A DNA stretch of 64,000 nt, taken from positions 682,001 to 746,000 of the forward strand of contig NZ_JBEWSZ010000001.1 in assembly GCF_040537815.1 (NCBI RefSeq). The letters are read 5' to 3'. This DNA is from Mesorhizobium shangrilense. GTDB taxonomy: Bacteria; Pseudomonadota; Alphaproteobacteria; Rhizobiales; Rhizobiaceae. The notes under the pieces are model-generated. The model saw only the letters and a list, made by a program, of their open reading frames with translations, was not told the DNA's origin and ran no database searches. Position numbers and translations under genes: made by a program. Within the stretch, counting starts at the first letter, position 1. Every line of letters begins with the position of its first letter. This document shows positions 56,240 through 64,000 of this stretch, one piece after another.

Positions 56240-57384
56240 GACATGTTCCCTTGCTGCTGCGGTTCGTTTGGCATCGAAATGAGCACCTTGGTGCCGGGCC
56301 CCGCGTCTTGCCACTCGATATCGGCGCGCAATTGCCGGGCAAGTGACTTGATCAGCCGCATGCCGAAGGACGCATCGCCGCTTGCATCGGCCATGCCGAC
56401 ACCGTCATCGGATACCTCGATTTTGAAATGGCCATCGGGCTGGCTCATCTTGATGCCGATGCTGCCGGCGGTTGTTCCATCGGGCTTTTCCTTGAAGGCG
56501 TGCTTCAGCGCGTTGGTGACCAGTTCGTTGACCATCAGCGCCACGGGCGTCGCCTTTTCCGCCGGGATGATGACGGGTTCGAGTTCAAGCTTCGACTTGA
56601 TCTCCGAGCGTCCCGACGCGGTGAGCAGGTCGGATATGAGGTCGCGGGTGAAATCCGAGACATCGAACTTGCTGACGTCCTTCGACTGGTAAAGACGGCG
56701 GTGCACCGTGCTCAAGGCTTCGATGCGCTCCAGCATCGTGGTCATCGATTGGCGGATGCCGTCATCCTTCATCGTTCGGCTCTGCATGACGATCAGCGAC
56801 GAGATCATCTGCAGATTGTTCTTCACGCGGTGGTCGACCTCGTGCAGCAGCGTGGTCTGCGCTTCCAGGGCTGCTTCGAGTTCCTTCGTTCGCTCCTTGA
56901 CCGCTTTCTCGAACCGGTCCTTGTCGGCGGTGATGCGGTGTTCCGAGCGCTTGCGGTCGGTCACGTCGAGCTGCGAGGCGAAGTAGAACTGCAGTTCTCC
57001 GTGATCGTTGGACACCGGGCTGATGTACAGCGCATTCCAGAAGGTCGAGCCGTCCTTGCGGTAATTCAACAGGTCGACGCTGACGTCGGTACCGCCAGCG
57101 ATCGCATCCCGCACCTTGTCGATCATCGACTTGTCGGTCTTGGGACCCTGCAGGAAACGACAGTTGCGGCCCATCACCTCCTGCCGTTCATAGCCGGTCA
57201 GACGCAGGAAGGCGTCGTTGACAAAGACGATCGGGTTATCCGGGCGTCGCGGATCGGTTATGATCATCGACATGCGGGTGGCGCGTATGGCCGCTGCGAA
57301 CGGATCGCCCTTGCCGTGTTCGGCATGCAAATCGTCCGTCATGTGCCATGCGTCGGCCGGTTCCCTGGTCTGTTTCCAGTCCAT
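56236..57384 (-). CDS. LOV-domain HWE/HisKA2 histidine kinase (blue-light sensor)
   Basis: The 382-residue soluble protein has an N-terminal LOV domain with the flavin-binding motif GRNCRFLQG (adduct-forming Cys75), VNDAFLRLTGYERQEVMG and LNYRKDGSTFWNALYISPV. A coiled linker follows (DRFEKAVKERTKELEAALEAQ). The kinase core has LLHEVDHRVKNNLQMISSL with the phospho-acceptor His185, then NELVTNALKHAF and DDGVGM. The Cys, Asn and Gln positions indicate a functional flavin photosensor. ATG 57384 follows GGAGTG. An EcfG-like promoter lies about 30 bases upstream. It is co-transcribed with the receiver. Confidence 0.94.
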   Translation of the reverse strand: MDWKQTREPADAWHMTDDLHAEHGKGDPFAAAIRATRMSMIITDPRRPDNPIVFVNDAFLRLTGYERQEVMGRNCRFLQGPKTDKSMIDKVRDAIAGGTDVSVDLLNYRKDGSTFWNALYISPVSNDHGELQFYFASQLDVTDRKRSEHRITADKDRFEKAVKERTKELEAALEAQTTLLHEVDHRVKNNLQMISSLIVMQSRTMKDDGIRQSMTTMLERIEALSTVHRRLYQSKDVSKFDVSDFTRDLISDLLTASGRSEIKSKLELEPVIIPAEKATPVALMVNELVTNALKHAFKEKPDGTTAGSIGIKMSQPDGHFKIEVSDDGVGMADASGDASFGMRLIKSLARQLRADIEWQDAGPGTKVLISMPNEPQQQGNMS

Positions 57385-57415
57385 TCTTTCACTCCAAGCC
57401 GTTTTCGTGGAGGGC

Positions 57416-57440
57416 AACGGCTCGGCGACGAGATGGTTCA
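57416..57440 (-). promoter_or_regulatory. EcfG-like general stress promoter before the LOV kinase
   Basis: On the minus strand TGAAC (57436-57440) is followed after 16 bases by CGTT (57416-57419). The alphaproteobacterial general stress consensus is GGAAC-N16/17-CGTT. The -10 is 31 bases before the kinase start. One mismatch in the -35. Confidence 0.4.
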
Positions 57441-57532
57441 ATCTTGAGCCATCTTGTCGCAGCGGGACCGAATCACGGAACCGCAACCGGATTTGCGCAA
57501 GTGTTTGAAAAATTGTGTGTTTACGGCGTTGT

Positions 57533-58438
57533 TCACGTTGAGGCAGGCTTGTGGAATGCGACGCCGGCGACCACCAGCGCGATGCCGAGCACATCGGTCA
57601 CGCTCGGTATTTGATGCAGCACAAGGATGCCGATCAGCGTGGCGGTGACCGGCAGCAGCGACAGCATCAATGCGAAACTGGCGCGCGGCAGCCGCGACAT
57701 GGCGAGCTGGTCGCAGATGTAGGGAATGACCGAAGAGCAGATGCCGACGCCGATGGCCGCGAGCAGCAGAGGGGCCGAGAAAAAGGCGGGCAGCGCGTCG
57801 GTGAAGCCGATCGGCAGCACGACGAGGAAGGCGACGGCCATGGCCGCGCCGAGGCCGGCGATGCCGTTGCCCGCGCCCGAGCGGGCGACCCGGTGGCCGA
57901 GCACGATATAGCCGATGAACAGCGCGCCATTGAGAAAGGCCCAGAACAAGCCGGTGGAGTCGCTGGACCATTTGACGTTGATCAACAGCAGCGTGCCGGT
58001 GACGGCGATGGCAAGCGCTGCAAGGTTGCGCGGGGTTCTCAATCCTATCACCGCGATGCCGATGGTGCCGACGAATTCGATCGCCGCGACCAGCGAGATT
58101 GGCAAGCGGTCGAGCGCCAGGTAGAACGAGCAGTTCATCACCGCAAGGCAAGTGCCGAAGGCCAGAAGCAAAAGCCGCGTCGGGCGGTCGGCACTCGCGA
58201 AGGTCCTCCAGGGGCGGGTCAGCGGCGCGAAGATGAGCGCGGCGGTGGCAATGCGCAGCCAGGCCATGCCGAGCACGCCGACATGCGGGAAAAGCAGCAC
58301 GGCGAAGGCGGGCCCGAGATAGTGGAAGATGGCGCTGACGCCAAACCAGACATGCGGCGGCAGCGATGTTGCCAGACCGCTGAATACCGGAGCGGCGAGG
58401 ACGGGGCTTGCGGCTGGCGCTTGCGTTCGGTCATCCAT
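57533..58438 (-). CDS. EamA/RhtA-type DMT exporter
   Basis: The 301-residue protein has ten hydrophobic segments in two EamA repeats. Its patterns are those of RhtA-like threonine/homoserine exporters: FHYLGPAFAVLLFPHVGVLGMAWLRI, FYLALDRLPISLVAAIEFVGTIGIAV in the first repeat and SSVIPYICDQLAMSRLPRASFALMLSLLPVTA in the second. It is divergent from an Lrp/AsnC regulator, a common pairing for amino acid exporters controlled by their substrate. The substrate is probably an amino acid; the exact one is unknown. Confidence 0.9.
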   Translation of the reverse strand: MDDRTQAPAASPVLAAPVFSGLATSLPPHVWFGVSAIFHYLGPAFAVLLFPHVGVLGMAWLRIATAALIFAPLTRPWRTFASADRPTRLLLLAFGTCLAVMNCSFYLALDRLPISLVAAIEFVGTIGIAVIGLRTPRNLAALAIAVTGTLLLINVKWSSDSTGLFWAFLNGALFIGYIVLGHRVARSGAGNGIAGLGAAMAVAFLVVLPIGFTDALPAFFSAPLLLAAIGVGICSSVIPYICDQLAMSRLPRASFALMLSLLPVTATLIGILVLHQIPSVTDVLGIALVVAGVAFHKPAST

Positions 58439-58499
58439 GCGATCAGTATCGCAGGCGATATCAGCGATTTATATGGATGATGATTGGTCGAACTGGCTA

Positions 58500-58515
58500 G
58501 CATCTTTCCAGATGC
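58500..58515. promoter_or_regulatory. Inverted repeat before the Lrp-type gene
   Basis: GCATCT (58500-58505) and AGATGC (58510-58515) flank TTCC and end immediately before the AAGGAG ribosome site (58516-58521 region). It may be an autoregulatory site or a stem that limits translation. Confidence 0.45.
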
Positions 58516-58527
58516 AAGGAGTTTTCG

Positions 58528-59007
58528 TTGAAACGCCTTCGAAGCGAAAATGCCGAACTCGATGCGGCGGATCTGAAAATCCTGCGCCTGCTGGAAAAGG
58601 ACGCCCGCACCAGCACCGCCGAACTGGCGCGCGCGGTCGGCCTGTCGGCGCCGAGCGTGGCCGAGCGCATCAAGCGGCTGCAGGAGAACGAGGTGATCGA
58701 GGCCTATACGGTGCGGATCAATCTCGCCGCCCTCGGTATGAAGCTATCGGCATGGCTGCGCATCAGGCCGGTGCCCGGACAACTGGCAGTCGTGGCCGAG
58801 ATCATCCGCGACCTACCGGAAATCGCGCAGTGCGACCGGGTGACCGGCGAGGATTGCTTCATCGCGCTGGCACATGTCGGCTCGGTGGCAGAGCTCGAAC
58901 GGGTGATCGACCGGATCATTCCCTACGCGATGACCAACACGGCGATCATCCAGTCGTCGCCGGTGGTGGCGCGCTCGCCGCTGGGCGCGCTCAAGCGCCC
59001 GGCTTGA
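58528..59007 (+). CDS. Lrp/AsnC family regulator with TTG start
   Basis: The 159-residue protein has the AsnC winged helix (LDAADLKILRLLEKDARTSTAELARAVGLSAPSVAERIKRLQ) and the RAM domain (GEDCFIALAHVGSVAELERVIDRIIPYAMTNTAI). The start is TTG 58528: AAGGAG lies seven bases upstream and no ATG or GTG fits as well. Use of TTG together with the stem just before the ribosome site suggests low, controlled synthesis. It probably regulates the divergent EamA exporter gene 89 bases away. Confidence 0.9.
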   Translation: MKRLRSENAELDAADLKILRLLEKDARTSTAELARAVGLSAPSVAERIKRLQENEVIEAYTVRINLAALGMKLSAWLRIRPVPGQLAVVAEIIRDLPEIAQCDRVTGEDCFIALAHVGSVAELERVIDRIIPYAMTNTAIIQSSPVVARSPLGALKRPA

Positions 59008-59107
59008 GCATGTGATCCTGCGTGCTTGCCTGTTAAGTCTGTGCTGCCCGATGAGGGACAGCGCAAACTTGCAAGAAGTTGGCGGCATCGGCCACAATCC
59101 ACCGGCG

Positions 59108-59305
59108 TCAAACATGCCCACGCTTCATGCGCGCCCGCTTCAGGATGGCGCGCCAGCGGATCATGTCGAAGGGGATCGGCTCGTTGTTGTTGGCGATGTG
59201 GAAGATTTCGTTGTTGACGTTCTTGAGCGAGCGCCAGAAATCATAGTCGGTGATGCGTGGATCGGCGGCCAGCCTGTCCACCTCGACCTTGATGTCGGTT
59301 TTCAT
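59108..59305 (-). CDS. Small conserved-looking protein, unknown
   Basis: The 65-residue protein starts at ATG 59305 after GAGGGACG. It is mostly helical and charged: MKTDIKVEVDRLAADPRITDYD, then DFWRSLKNVNNEIFHIANNN, with a basic C terminus (RAILKRARMKRGHV). No signal, membrane segment or cysteine. A longer frame upstream to 59389 is less likely. Codon use agrees with the neighbours. I do not know the family. Confidence 0.6.
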   Translation of the reverse strand: MKTDIKVEVDRLAADPRITDYDFWRSLKNVNNEIFHIANNNEPIPFDMIRWRAILKRARMKRGHV

Positions 59306-59450
59306 GCACGTCCCTCGAACCGGCTCCGCCCCGTCACCCATATCCCAACTCATGCGGAGCGTTTTCGGCCGCTCCGCTGAGTCGTTCAACGGCTCAATCG
59401 GCTTGTTCCCGTTAAAACCTTGGTAAGGTTAACGCGGCCGGCCGGACGCT

Positions 59451-59936
59451 TCAAGCGGTCTTGCGGCGGATCCCGATCGAACGGCCGGCGCGCTCCGGCA
59501 TCGGCAGCGCCGAATGGGCCGCGCGCACCGCCTCGATCTTGGCCAGAACATCGGCCGGGAAGGGCGCAACCTTGGGGCCGGACATGTCGACATGCAGCGA
59601 CAGCGTTTCGGAAGTGGCGGCCAGCCAGCCATCCACGTGGCGGATTTCCTGATAGGTTCTCAGTCGCTTCTCGTCATGGTCGAGGACCTGCATGGAAACG
59701 GTGACCTTGTGGTCGAGATGCAGTTCCTGGACGTAACAGACGTGGATTTCCGCGGTGTAGATGGTCAGCCGCCGCTGCTTCACATAGTCCTGCCCAATGC
59801 CCATCGTGTCGAAAGCCTCGTCCGTGCCGCGATCGAAGATGACGTTGTAGTAGGCCATGTTGAGATGGCCGTTATAGTCGATCCAGTCCTTCTCGATGCC
59901 CATGGCTTTGGAGACGAAGGGGGCGGGTATGGTCAT
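59451..59936 (-). CDS. 4-hydroxybenzoyl-CoA thioesterase-fold acyl-CoA thioesterase
   Basis: The 161-residue hot-dog-fold protein hydrolyses acyl-CoA thioesters. The active-site segment is IDYNGHLNMAYYNVIFDRGTDEAF, with the catalytic-type Asp/Asn near residues 20-23. It continues with AEIHVCYVQELHLDHKVTVSMQVLDHDEKRL and SETLSLHVDMSGPK, the betainyl/carnitine-type thioesterase style. Length is normal for a single hot-dog domain. It is divergent from the FAD-linked oxidase gene. The chain length or type of its acyl substrate cannot be read from sequence. Confidence 0.88.
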   Translation of the reverse strand: MTIPAPFVSKAMGIEKDWIDYNGHLNMAYYNVIFDRGTDEAFDTMGIGQDYVKQRRLTIYTAEIHVCYVQELHLDHKVTVSMQVLDHDEKRLRTYQEIRHVDGWLAATSETLSLHVDMSGPKVAPFPADVLAKIEAVRAAHSALPMPERAGRSIGIRRKTA

Positions 59937-60038
59937 GCAGGAACTTCCTTATCGTGGTGCTGGACAGAGCGTGGCAGGGCAGACTACGCATCCAAGCATG
60001 CATAACAAGCGTGGGCGCTGGCCCATTCGCATAGCTGC

Positions 60039-61496
60039 ATGGCAAGCATGGACGCTAGTCCATTCGCGGAGGAATTCATGGCTCTGAGCGACCTCAATCC
60101 GGTCGAACGCAACGAAGAGGGGATAGCCGCGGTGCTCGGCATCCTCAAGCAGCGGTTCGGCGAGCGTTTTCAGACCGGCCAGGCGATCCGTTCGCAGCAT
60201 GCCCACACCACCACCTATATTCCGACGCAGGCGCCCGATGGCGTCGCCTTTCCAGAGTCTACGGCTGAAGTGCAGGAGATCGTTCGCGCCTGCGCCGAAC
60301 ACCGCGTGCCGGTGATCGCCTTCGGCGTCGGCTCTTCGCTCGAAGGCCACACCAATGCGCCGGGCGGTGGCATCTCGCTCGACACCTCGCGCATGAACCG
60401 CATCCTTTCGGTCAATCCGCAGGATCTCGACTGCACGGTCGAGCCCGGCGTGACGCGCGAGGACCTCAACCGGCATCTGCGCGACACCGGCCTGTTCTTC
60501 CCGATCGACCCCGGCGCCAATGCTTCGCTCGGCGGCATGGCGGCGACGCGGGCATCCGGCACCAATGCCGTGCGCTACGGCACGATGCGCGAGAACGTGC
60601 TGTCGCTGACGGCGGTCATGGCTGATGGCGAGACGGTGACGACCGGCAAGCGCGCCAAGAAGAGCTCGGCCGGATATGATCTCACCCGGCTGCTGATCGG
60701 CTCGGAGGGCACGCTCGGCATCATCACTTCGCTGACCTTGAAGCTGCAAGGCATTCCGCAAGCGATTTCCGGCGGCGTCTGTCCGTTTCCCAGCGTCGAG
60801 GCGGCCTGCAACGCGGTGATCGCGACCATACAGATGGGCATTCCGGTGGCGCGCATCGAACTGGTCAACGGGCTGCAGATGCGGGCGATGAAGAACTATT
60901 CGAAGCTCGACTATCCGGAAAGCCCGTGCCTGTTCGTCGAATTCCACGGCAGCGATGCCGGCGTTGCCGAACAGGCCGAAACCTTTGGCATGATCGCGGA
61001 AGAGAACGGCGGCGGGCCATTCCTGTGGACCAGCGTCGCCGAGGAACGGACGAAACTGTGGAAGGCCAGGCACGATGCCTACTGGTCGTCGCTGACGCTG
61101 CGGCCGGGCGCCAAGGGGCTGTCGACCGATGTCTGCGTGCCGATCTCGCGCTTTGCCGAATGCGTCATGGAAACCGAGGCCGACATCGCCGAGATGGGGC
61201 TGATCGCGCCGATCGTCGGGCACGCCGGCGACGGCAATTTCCACGTTTTGGTGCTGATGGACGTCGACGATCCCCGTGAGATCGCGCTGTCGGAGAAATT
61301 CGTGTCTCGGCTCAACATGCGCGCGATCGCCATGGATGGAACCTGCACCGGCGAGCACGGCATCGGGCAAGGCAAGGTCGGTTTCCTGCGCCATGAACTC
61401 GGCCATGGCGTCGACATCATGCGCACCATCAAGCAAGCGCTCGATCCGCTGAACATCATGAACCCTGGCAAGATATTGCCGGGCATCGGCCATTAG
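60039..61496 (+). CDS. FAD-linked oxidase, D-lactate dehydrogenase (cytochrome)-like
   Basis: The 485-residue protein has the PCMH-type FAD domain (VIAFGVGSSLEGHTNAPGGGISLD, then PGANASLGGMAATRASGTNAVRYG, SSAGYDLTRLLIGSEGTLGIITSLTLKL) and the vanillyl-alcohol-oxidase-type C domain with HAGDGNFHVL and GEHGIGQGK. This matches the D-lactate dehydrogenase (cytochrome)/GlcD group, which oxidises D-2-hydroxy acids and passes electrons to the respiratory chain. Start 60039 may be ATG MASMDAS; MALSDLNP at 60078 is also good. It is likely linked to the next gene by touching stop and start codons. Confidence 0.9.
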   Translation: MASMDASPFAEEFMALSDLNPVERNEEGIAAVLGILKQRFGERFQTGQAIRSQHAHTTTYIPTQAPDGVAFPESTAEVQEIVRACAEHRVPVIAFGVGSSLEGHTNAPGGGISLDTSRMNRILSVNPQDLDCTVEPGVTREDLNRHLRDTGLFFPIDPGANASLGGMAATRASGTNAVRYGTMRENVLSLTAVMADGETVTTGKRAKKSSAGYDLTRLLIGSEGTLGIITSLTLKLQGIPQAISGGVCPFPSVEAACNAVIATIQMGIPVARIELVNGLQMRAMKNYSKLDYPESPCLFVEFHGSDAGVAEQAETFGMIAEENGGGPFLWTSVAEERTKLWKARHDAYWSSLTLRPGAKGLSTDVCVPISRFAECVMETEADIAEMGLIAPIVGHAGDGNFHVLVLMDVDDPREIALSEKFVSRLNMRAIAMDGTCTGEHGIGQGKVGFLRHELGHGVDIMRTIKQALDPLNIMNPGKILPGIGH

Positions 61497-62054
61497 ATGT
61501 CAGCCGCCGAAACCCTGTTGCCGATCGAGGTGCCGCTCTCGTCGGCCGGTGCGCCACTCCCTCATGTGTTTGCGGACGAAGGCATACTGTTCGTTGCTTA
61601 TCTAGCCGACACACCGGATTCTTCGTTTGATGGCACGAATCCGCGCTCGGTTTCGCCTAGGACAGGCAACCAGTTCGTCGCGATTCTGACGGCGGACCCC
61701 TATCTGGCGTTTCAATTCGGCCCGCCGAACGACGAAGCTATCAGCGGGCATCGGTTGTACGGGCTGGGACTGAAGCCATATTCGGCGTTCGAAGTCATCA
61801 ATTCGTCCTGGATCGGCTCCCTGGAAAGGGCAAATCGGGTTCATACGTCCCACAGACCGGACCTGTTTTCGGACTATCGGCATTTCATCCTGACGTTCCA
61901 TGACTCTACACTCGAGTTCGTTGCCGAGAGCTTTTCCACCAGCTTGCGGGAGGGGGCGATCCTGGCCGTGCTGATGGAGACTGTAGGACATCGTGCCCCG
62001 GCGCAGCACGCCAAACCGGCTCGCTTTCTTGACAGGCTCCGGCGACGGAGTTGA
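61497..62054 (+). CDS. Hypothetical protein coupled to the FAD oxidase
   Basis: The 185-residue product starts at the base directly after the oxidase stop, without its own clear ribosome site, which suggests coupled translation. It begins MSAAETLLPIEVPLSSAGAP, has mixed strands in the middle (EGILFVAYLADT, FVAILTADPYLAFQFG, HRLYGLGLKPYSAFEVI) and FSDYRHFILTFHDSTLEFVAESFS, and ends in a basic tail RFLDRLRRRS. No signal or membrane segment. GC3 is lower than in the neighbours, which hints at transfer. I do not recognise the family. Confidence 0.65.
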   Translation: MSAAETLLPIEVPLSSAGAPLPHVFADEGILFVAYLADTPDSSFDGTNPRSVSPRTGNQFVAILTADPYLAFQFGPPNDEAISGHRLYGLGLKPYSAFEVINSSWIGSLERANRVHTSHRPDLFSDYRHFILTFHDSTLEFVAESFSTSLREGAILAVLMETVGHRAPAQHAKPARFLDRLRRRS

Positions 62055-62124
62055 TGGATTTCCTGCAGTGGGCAGCCACCTGTGCGTGGCCCTTAAAAGG
62101 AGCGAGGGCTTTGAGAGGAATGAA

Positions 62125-62441
62125 ATGCTTCATCCGACGATGAACAATACAAAATGGGATGAGCTTCGGCTGGATATGTACGCGCTCACTCCACCCCCGT
62201 CATGGAGCACACTTTCAACGGACGGCTATCGCTCAAAGCCCGACCGTGAATGGTTCTACCACTTTAGGGACGGCGGGTACGCGTCGATCCTTCACTTAGA
62301 TATTCAGGTCGAAACGCCAGCGGAGCGAGACCTCTCGTCCGGTCGGTTCTTAGAAAGGTACATGTGCCAGGAGAGGAAACTCCCGACGGCTTTCGTGTGT
62401 TCGGCTATCTGCAAGACGATCAGAGCGCCGACTTCATTTAA
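62125..62441 (+). pseudogene. Frameshifted gene of unknown function
   Basis: Reading from ATG 62125 (GAGAGGAATGAA upstream) gives MLHPTMNNTKWDELRLDMYA and on to FYHFRDGGYASILHLDIQVET ending in AERDL near 62334; this part looks like a real protein. The same frame then turns into a Cys/Lys/Thr-rich tail to 62451 without protein-like character. Shifting back by one base at about 62336 gives VRSVLRKVHVPGEETPDGFR and VFGYLQDDQSADFI, then a stop at 62441, which reads as a natural end. A single-base loss (or sequencing error) near CTCTCGTCC is the simplest explanation. GC is lower than in the surroundings. Confidence 0.6.
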
Positions 62442-62556
62442 ATTCAACTGACCCACTACCGGATTTCCCGATGTCTTGACCGCGCCGCCATTCAGGCCGA
62501 GACTTTCGGTGTGCAAGGCCTGAACCAAGCAGGCGTGTCAGTGGAGGAACGATGTC

Positions 62557-63078
62557 ATGGCGATTTCACGCAAGGATGAGGCCAGGGCGCTGAGTGCGGA
62601 CGAACACGCGCTGGTGGAGAAGTCGCACCATCCGGCGGTGCAGGAATTGTCCGATGCCGACCTTGCAGGGCTGGTGAAGCTGCTGCGGGAACGGCGCGAC
62701 AAGGCGCAGGCCGAGGCGCATCGTCGCCGCCGTGAAATACGCGGCAAGGGCGCGCCCAAAGGCGCCAAGCCTTCGAAGGCCGATGGCGGCTCGCAGTTGA
62801 AGCTCGCGGTGCTGGCCATGGCCATGCGAAGGCTGAACGGCGAGGCCGAGCGCCGCCGCCAGCTGGCGGCCAGCGTTTCGTTGGTCGAGAATGCGCGCCA
62901 CGCGCTGGCCATGAAGCAGAAAGCGACGCCCGCCGGCCCGGAATTCAACACGCGCACGGCGCACAAGGGCATGCGCGCGATCGCCAACCAGAGGGCGCAG
63001 AACCTTGTTCGTCCGATGGAACTCGGCAGGCAACGGCAGGCGGCCAAGGTGGCGCAGGCAAAGCGCGACGCGCGTTGA
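62557..63078 (+). CDS. Basic, helical hypothetical protein
   Basis: The 173-residue protein starts at ATG 62557 after GGAGGAACG. It is very rich in Ala, Arg, Lys and Glu, with long predicted helices: a helical start (KDEARALSADEHALVEKSHHP, ELSDADLAGLVKLLRERRDKAQAEAHRRR), a flexible basic stretch GKGAPKGAKPSKADGG, and a second helical part (LAMAMRRLNGEAERRRQL) with a basic C terminus. Such composition suggests nucleic-acid or ribosome binding, but I see no defined domain. The upstream gene is the frameshifted one; the downstream is the AsmA-like gene. Confidence 0.7.
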   Translation: MAISRKDEARALSADEHALVEKSHHPAVQELSDADLAGLVKLLRERRDKAQAEAHRRRREIRGKGAPKGAKPSKADGGSQLKLAVLAMAMRRLNGEAERRRQLAASVSLVENARHALAMKQKATPAGPEFNTRTAHKGMRAIANQRAQNLVRPMELGRQRQAAKVAQAKRDAR

Positions 63079-63206
63079 GTTTTTTCGCCCGCGACCGAGC
63101 GAACGAAGATTGTGCTCGCGGGCGTCCGCGAAGGGAAATTGCCTCTTTATCGACACGCGGATGCGGATAGAGTGCGGCTGAATTTCAATCAACCGCTTCG
63201 GAGCTG

Positions 63207-64000
63207 ATGCTCGCTCGCCTGTTCGTGATCTTCGGTGGCCTTTTTGTGCTGGTGCTGTGTGCGGCGCTGGTGGTGCCGTACTTTGTCGACTGGACAGGCT
63301 ATCGCGCCGAGTTCGAGCGCGAGGCGAGCGCCATCCTCGGCCGCAAGGTCACAGTGCAGGGCGATGCCACGGCAAGGCTGCTGCCGTTTCCGTCCGTGAC
63401 CTTCTCGAATGTCGCCGTCGCCGGCGGCCCCGGCGGCCAGCCGGCGATGACCGTCGAGACCTTTTCGATGGATGCCGAACTCGCGCCCTTCCTGCGCGGC
63501 GAGGTGCTGATCTTCGACATGCGGCTGGTGCATCCGAAGGCGACGATCGACATTGCCGCTGATGGCACCGTCGACTGGGCGATGCGGCCGTCCTCGCCCT
63601 TCGACCTCAACCAGATATCGATCGAGAAGCTGACGGTGACGGAGGGGCAGATCGAACTGCGCCATGCCGCCGGCGGGCGCAGTCATCTGATTTCGGAGAT
63701 CAATTCGACCATATCGGCCAAGTCGCTGGCCGGACCATGGCGGTTGGATGGTTCGCTGCGGCTGGACGGCTTGCGCAGCACGATCGCGGCTTCCACCGGC
63801 AAGGCCGAAGGTTCGGGCCAGATGCGGGTCAGGCTCAAACTCGATCCCGACGCCTATCCGCTGATCATCGAGACCGACGGCAATGCCGGCATCGTCAATG
63901 GTGCTGCCGCCTATTCGGGCCAGTTCAAGATCTCGGGTGCCGACAAGAACACAGCGCAGTTGCGCGGCACGGATGGCGACACGGTCAAGGTCAGCACGGG
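63207..64000 (+). CDS. AsmA-family protein, 3' end outside the window
   Basis: AsmA-like proteins are inner-membrane-anchored periplasmic proteins linked to lipid transport and outer-membrane assembly. The visible 264 residues start at ATG 63207 with an N-terminal membrane anchor (LFVIFGGLFVLVLCAALVVPYFVDW) followed by the family start YRAEFEREASAILGRKVTVQG, then LPFPSVTFSNVAV and repeated beta-strand segments (FDMRLVHPKATIDIAADGTVDW). The frame stays open to the window end. AGCTGATG is a weak ribosome context. The full protein is probably over 1000 residues. Confidence 0.88.
   Translation, partial: MLARLFVIFGGLFVLVLCAALVVPYFVDWTGYRAEFEREASAILGRKVTVQGDATARLLPFPSVTFSNVAVAGGPGGQPAMTVETFSMDAELAPFLRGEVLIFDMRLVHPKATIDIAADGTVDWAMRPSSPFDLNQISIEKLTVTEGQIELRHAAGGRSHLISEINSTISAKSLAGPWRLDGSLRLDGLRSTIAASTGKAEGSGQMRVRLKLDPDAYPLIIETDGNAGIVNGAAAYSGQFKISGADKNTAQLRGTDGDTVKVST

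Noticed and set aside
62125..62451. Programmed -1 ribosomal frameshift
   Set aside because: No slippery heptamer such as X XXY YYZ and no downstream pseudoknot is evident at 62330-62345; decay or sequencing error is simpler.

Overview
The window looks like chromosomal DNA of an alphaproteobacterium of the order Rhizobiales, most probably Mesorhizobium or a close relative. The grounds are the high GC content with strong GC3 bias, the order of the division and cell-wall genes, an FtsZ with a long Gln/Pro-rich tail, HWE-type LOV kinase signalling, and several families of short palindromic intergenic repeats typical of these genomes. The genus is inferred from gene content and style. I recognised no rRNA, tRNA, CRISPR array, prophage or intact insertion sequence.

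Region 1 (1-13345) is the distal half of the dcw cluster, all on the + strand: murD (5' end outside the window), ftsW, murG, murC and murB with overlapping or touching ends. A 303-bp gap packed with GANTC (CcrM) sites follows, then ddlB, ftsQ, ftsA and ftsZ. After a perfect 20-bp terminator-like palindrome come lpxC and bamD. Together these genes make and flip lipid II, build the divisome, commit lipid A synthesis and assemble outer-membrane proteins. recN, ligA, a DUF2461 gene and azlCD follow (13464-19406).

Region 2 (19407-37352) is mixed: an M24 aminopeptidase, a large type V autotransporter, prmA, a SCO1-like copper chaperone, creA, a hexapeptide acyltransferase, a small repeat-rich secreted protein, an outer-membrane barrel, an SDR oxidoreductase, a TMEM175-type channel, an SH3 protein with a His/Pro tail, a MATE exporter, a phytase-like secreted esterase, and an encapsulated-ferritin-like protein that has neither shell gene nor cargo tag.

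Region 3 (37433-44228) is the most coherent possible new system: a fused permease-ATPase, a periplasmic amino-acid-binding protein, an M24 hydrolase, an M20 amidohydrolase, a 2,3-diaminopropionate ammonia-lyase and a divergent Lrp-type regulator with a near-consensus Lrp box in between. I infer uptake and breakdown of an N-substituted diaminopropionate, possibly a legume non-protein amino acid.

Region 4 (44294-64000) holds a NitT/TauT-like ABC transporter without a binding protein but with a small leader gene, a FixJ-type two-component pair, a UvrD helicase carrying an exact 50-codon palindromic repeat insertion, a dienelactone hydrolase, a LOV-HWE kinase with a stand-alone receiver, an EamA/Lrp pair, a thioesterase, an FAD-linked D-lactate dehydrogenase-like enzyme, a probably frameshifted gene, and the start of an AsmA-type protein.
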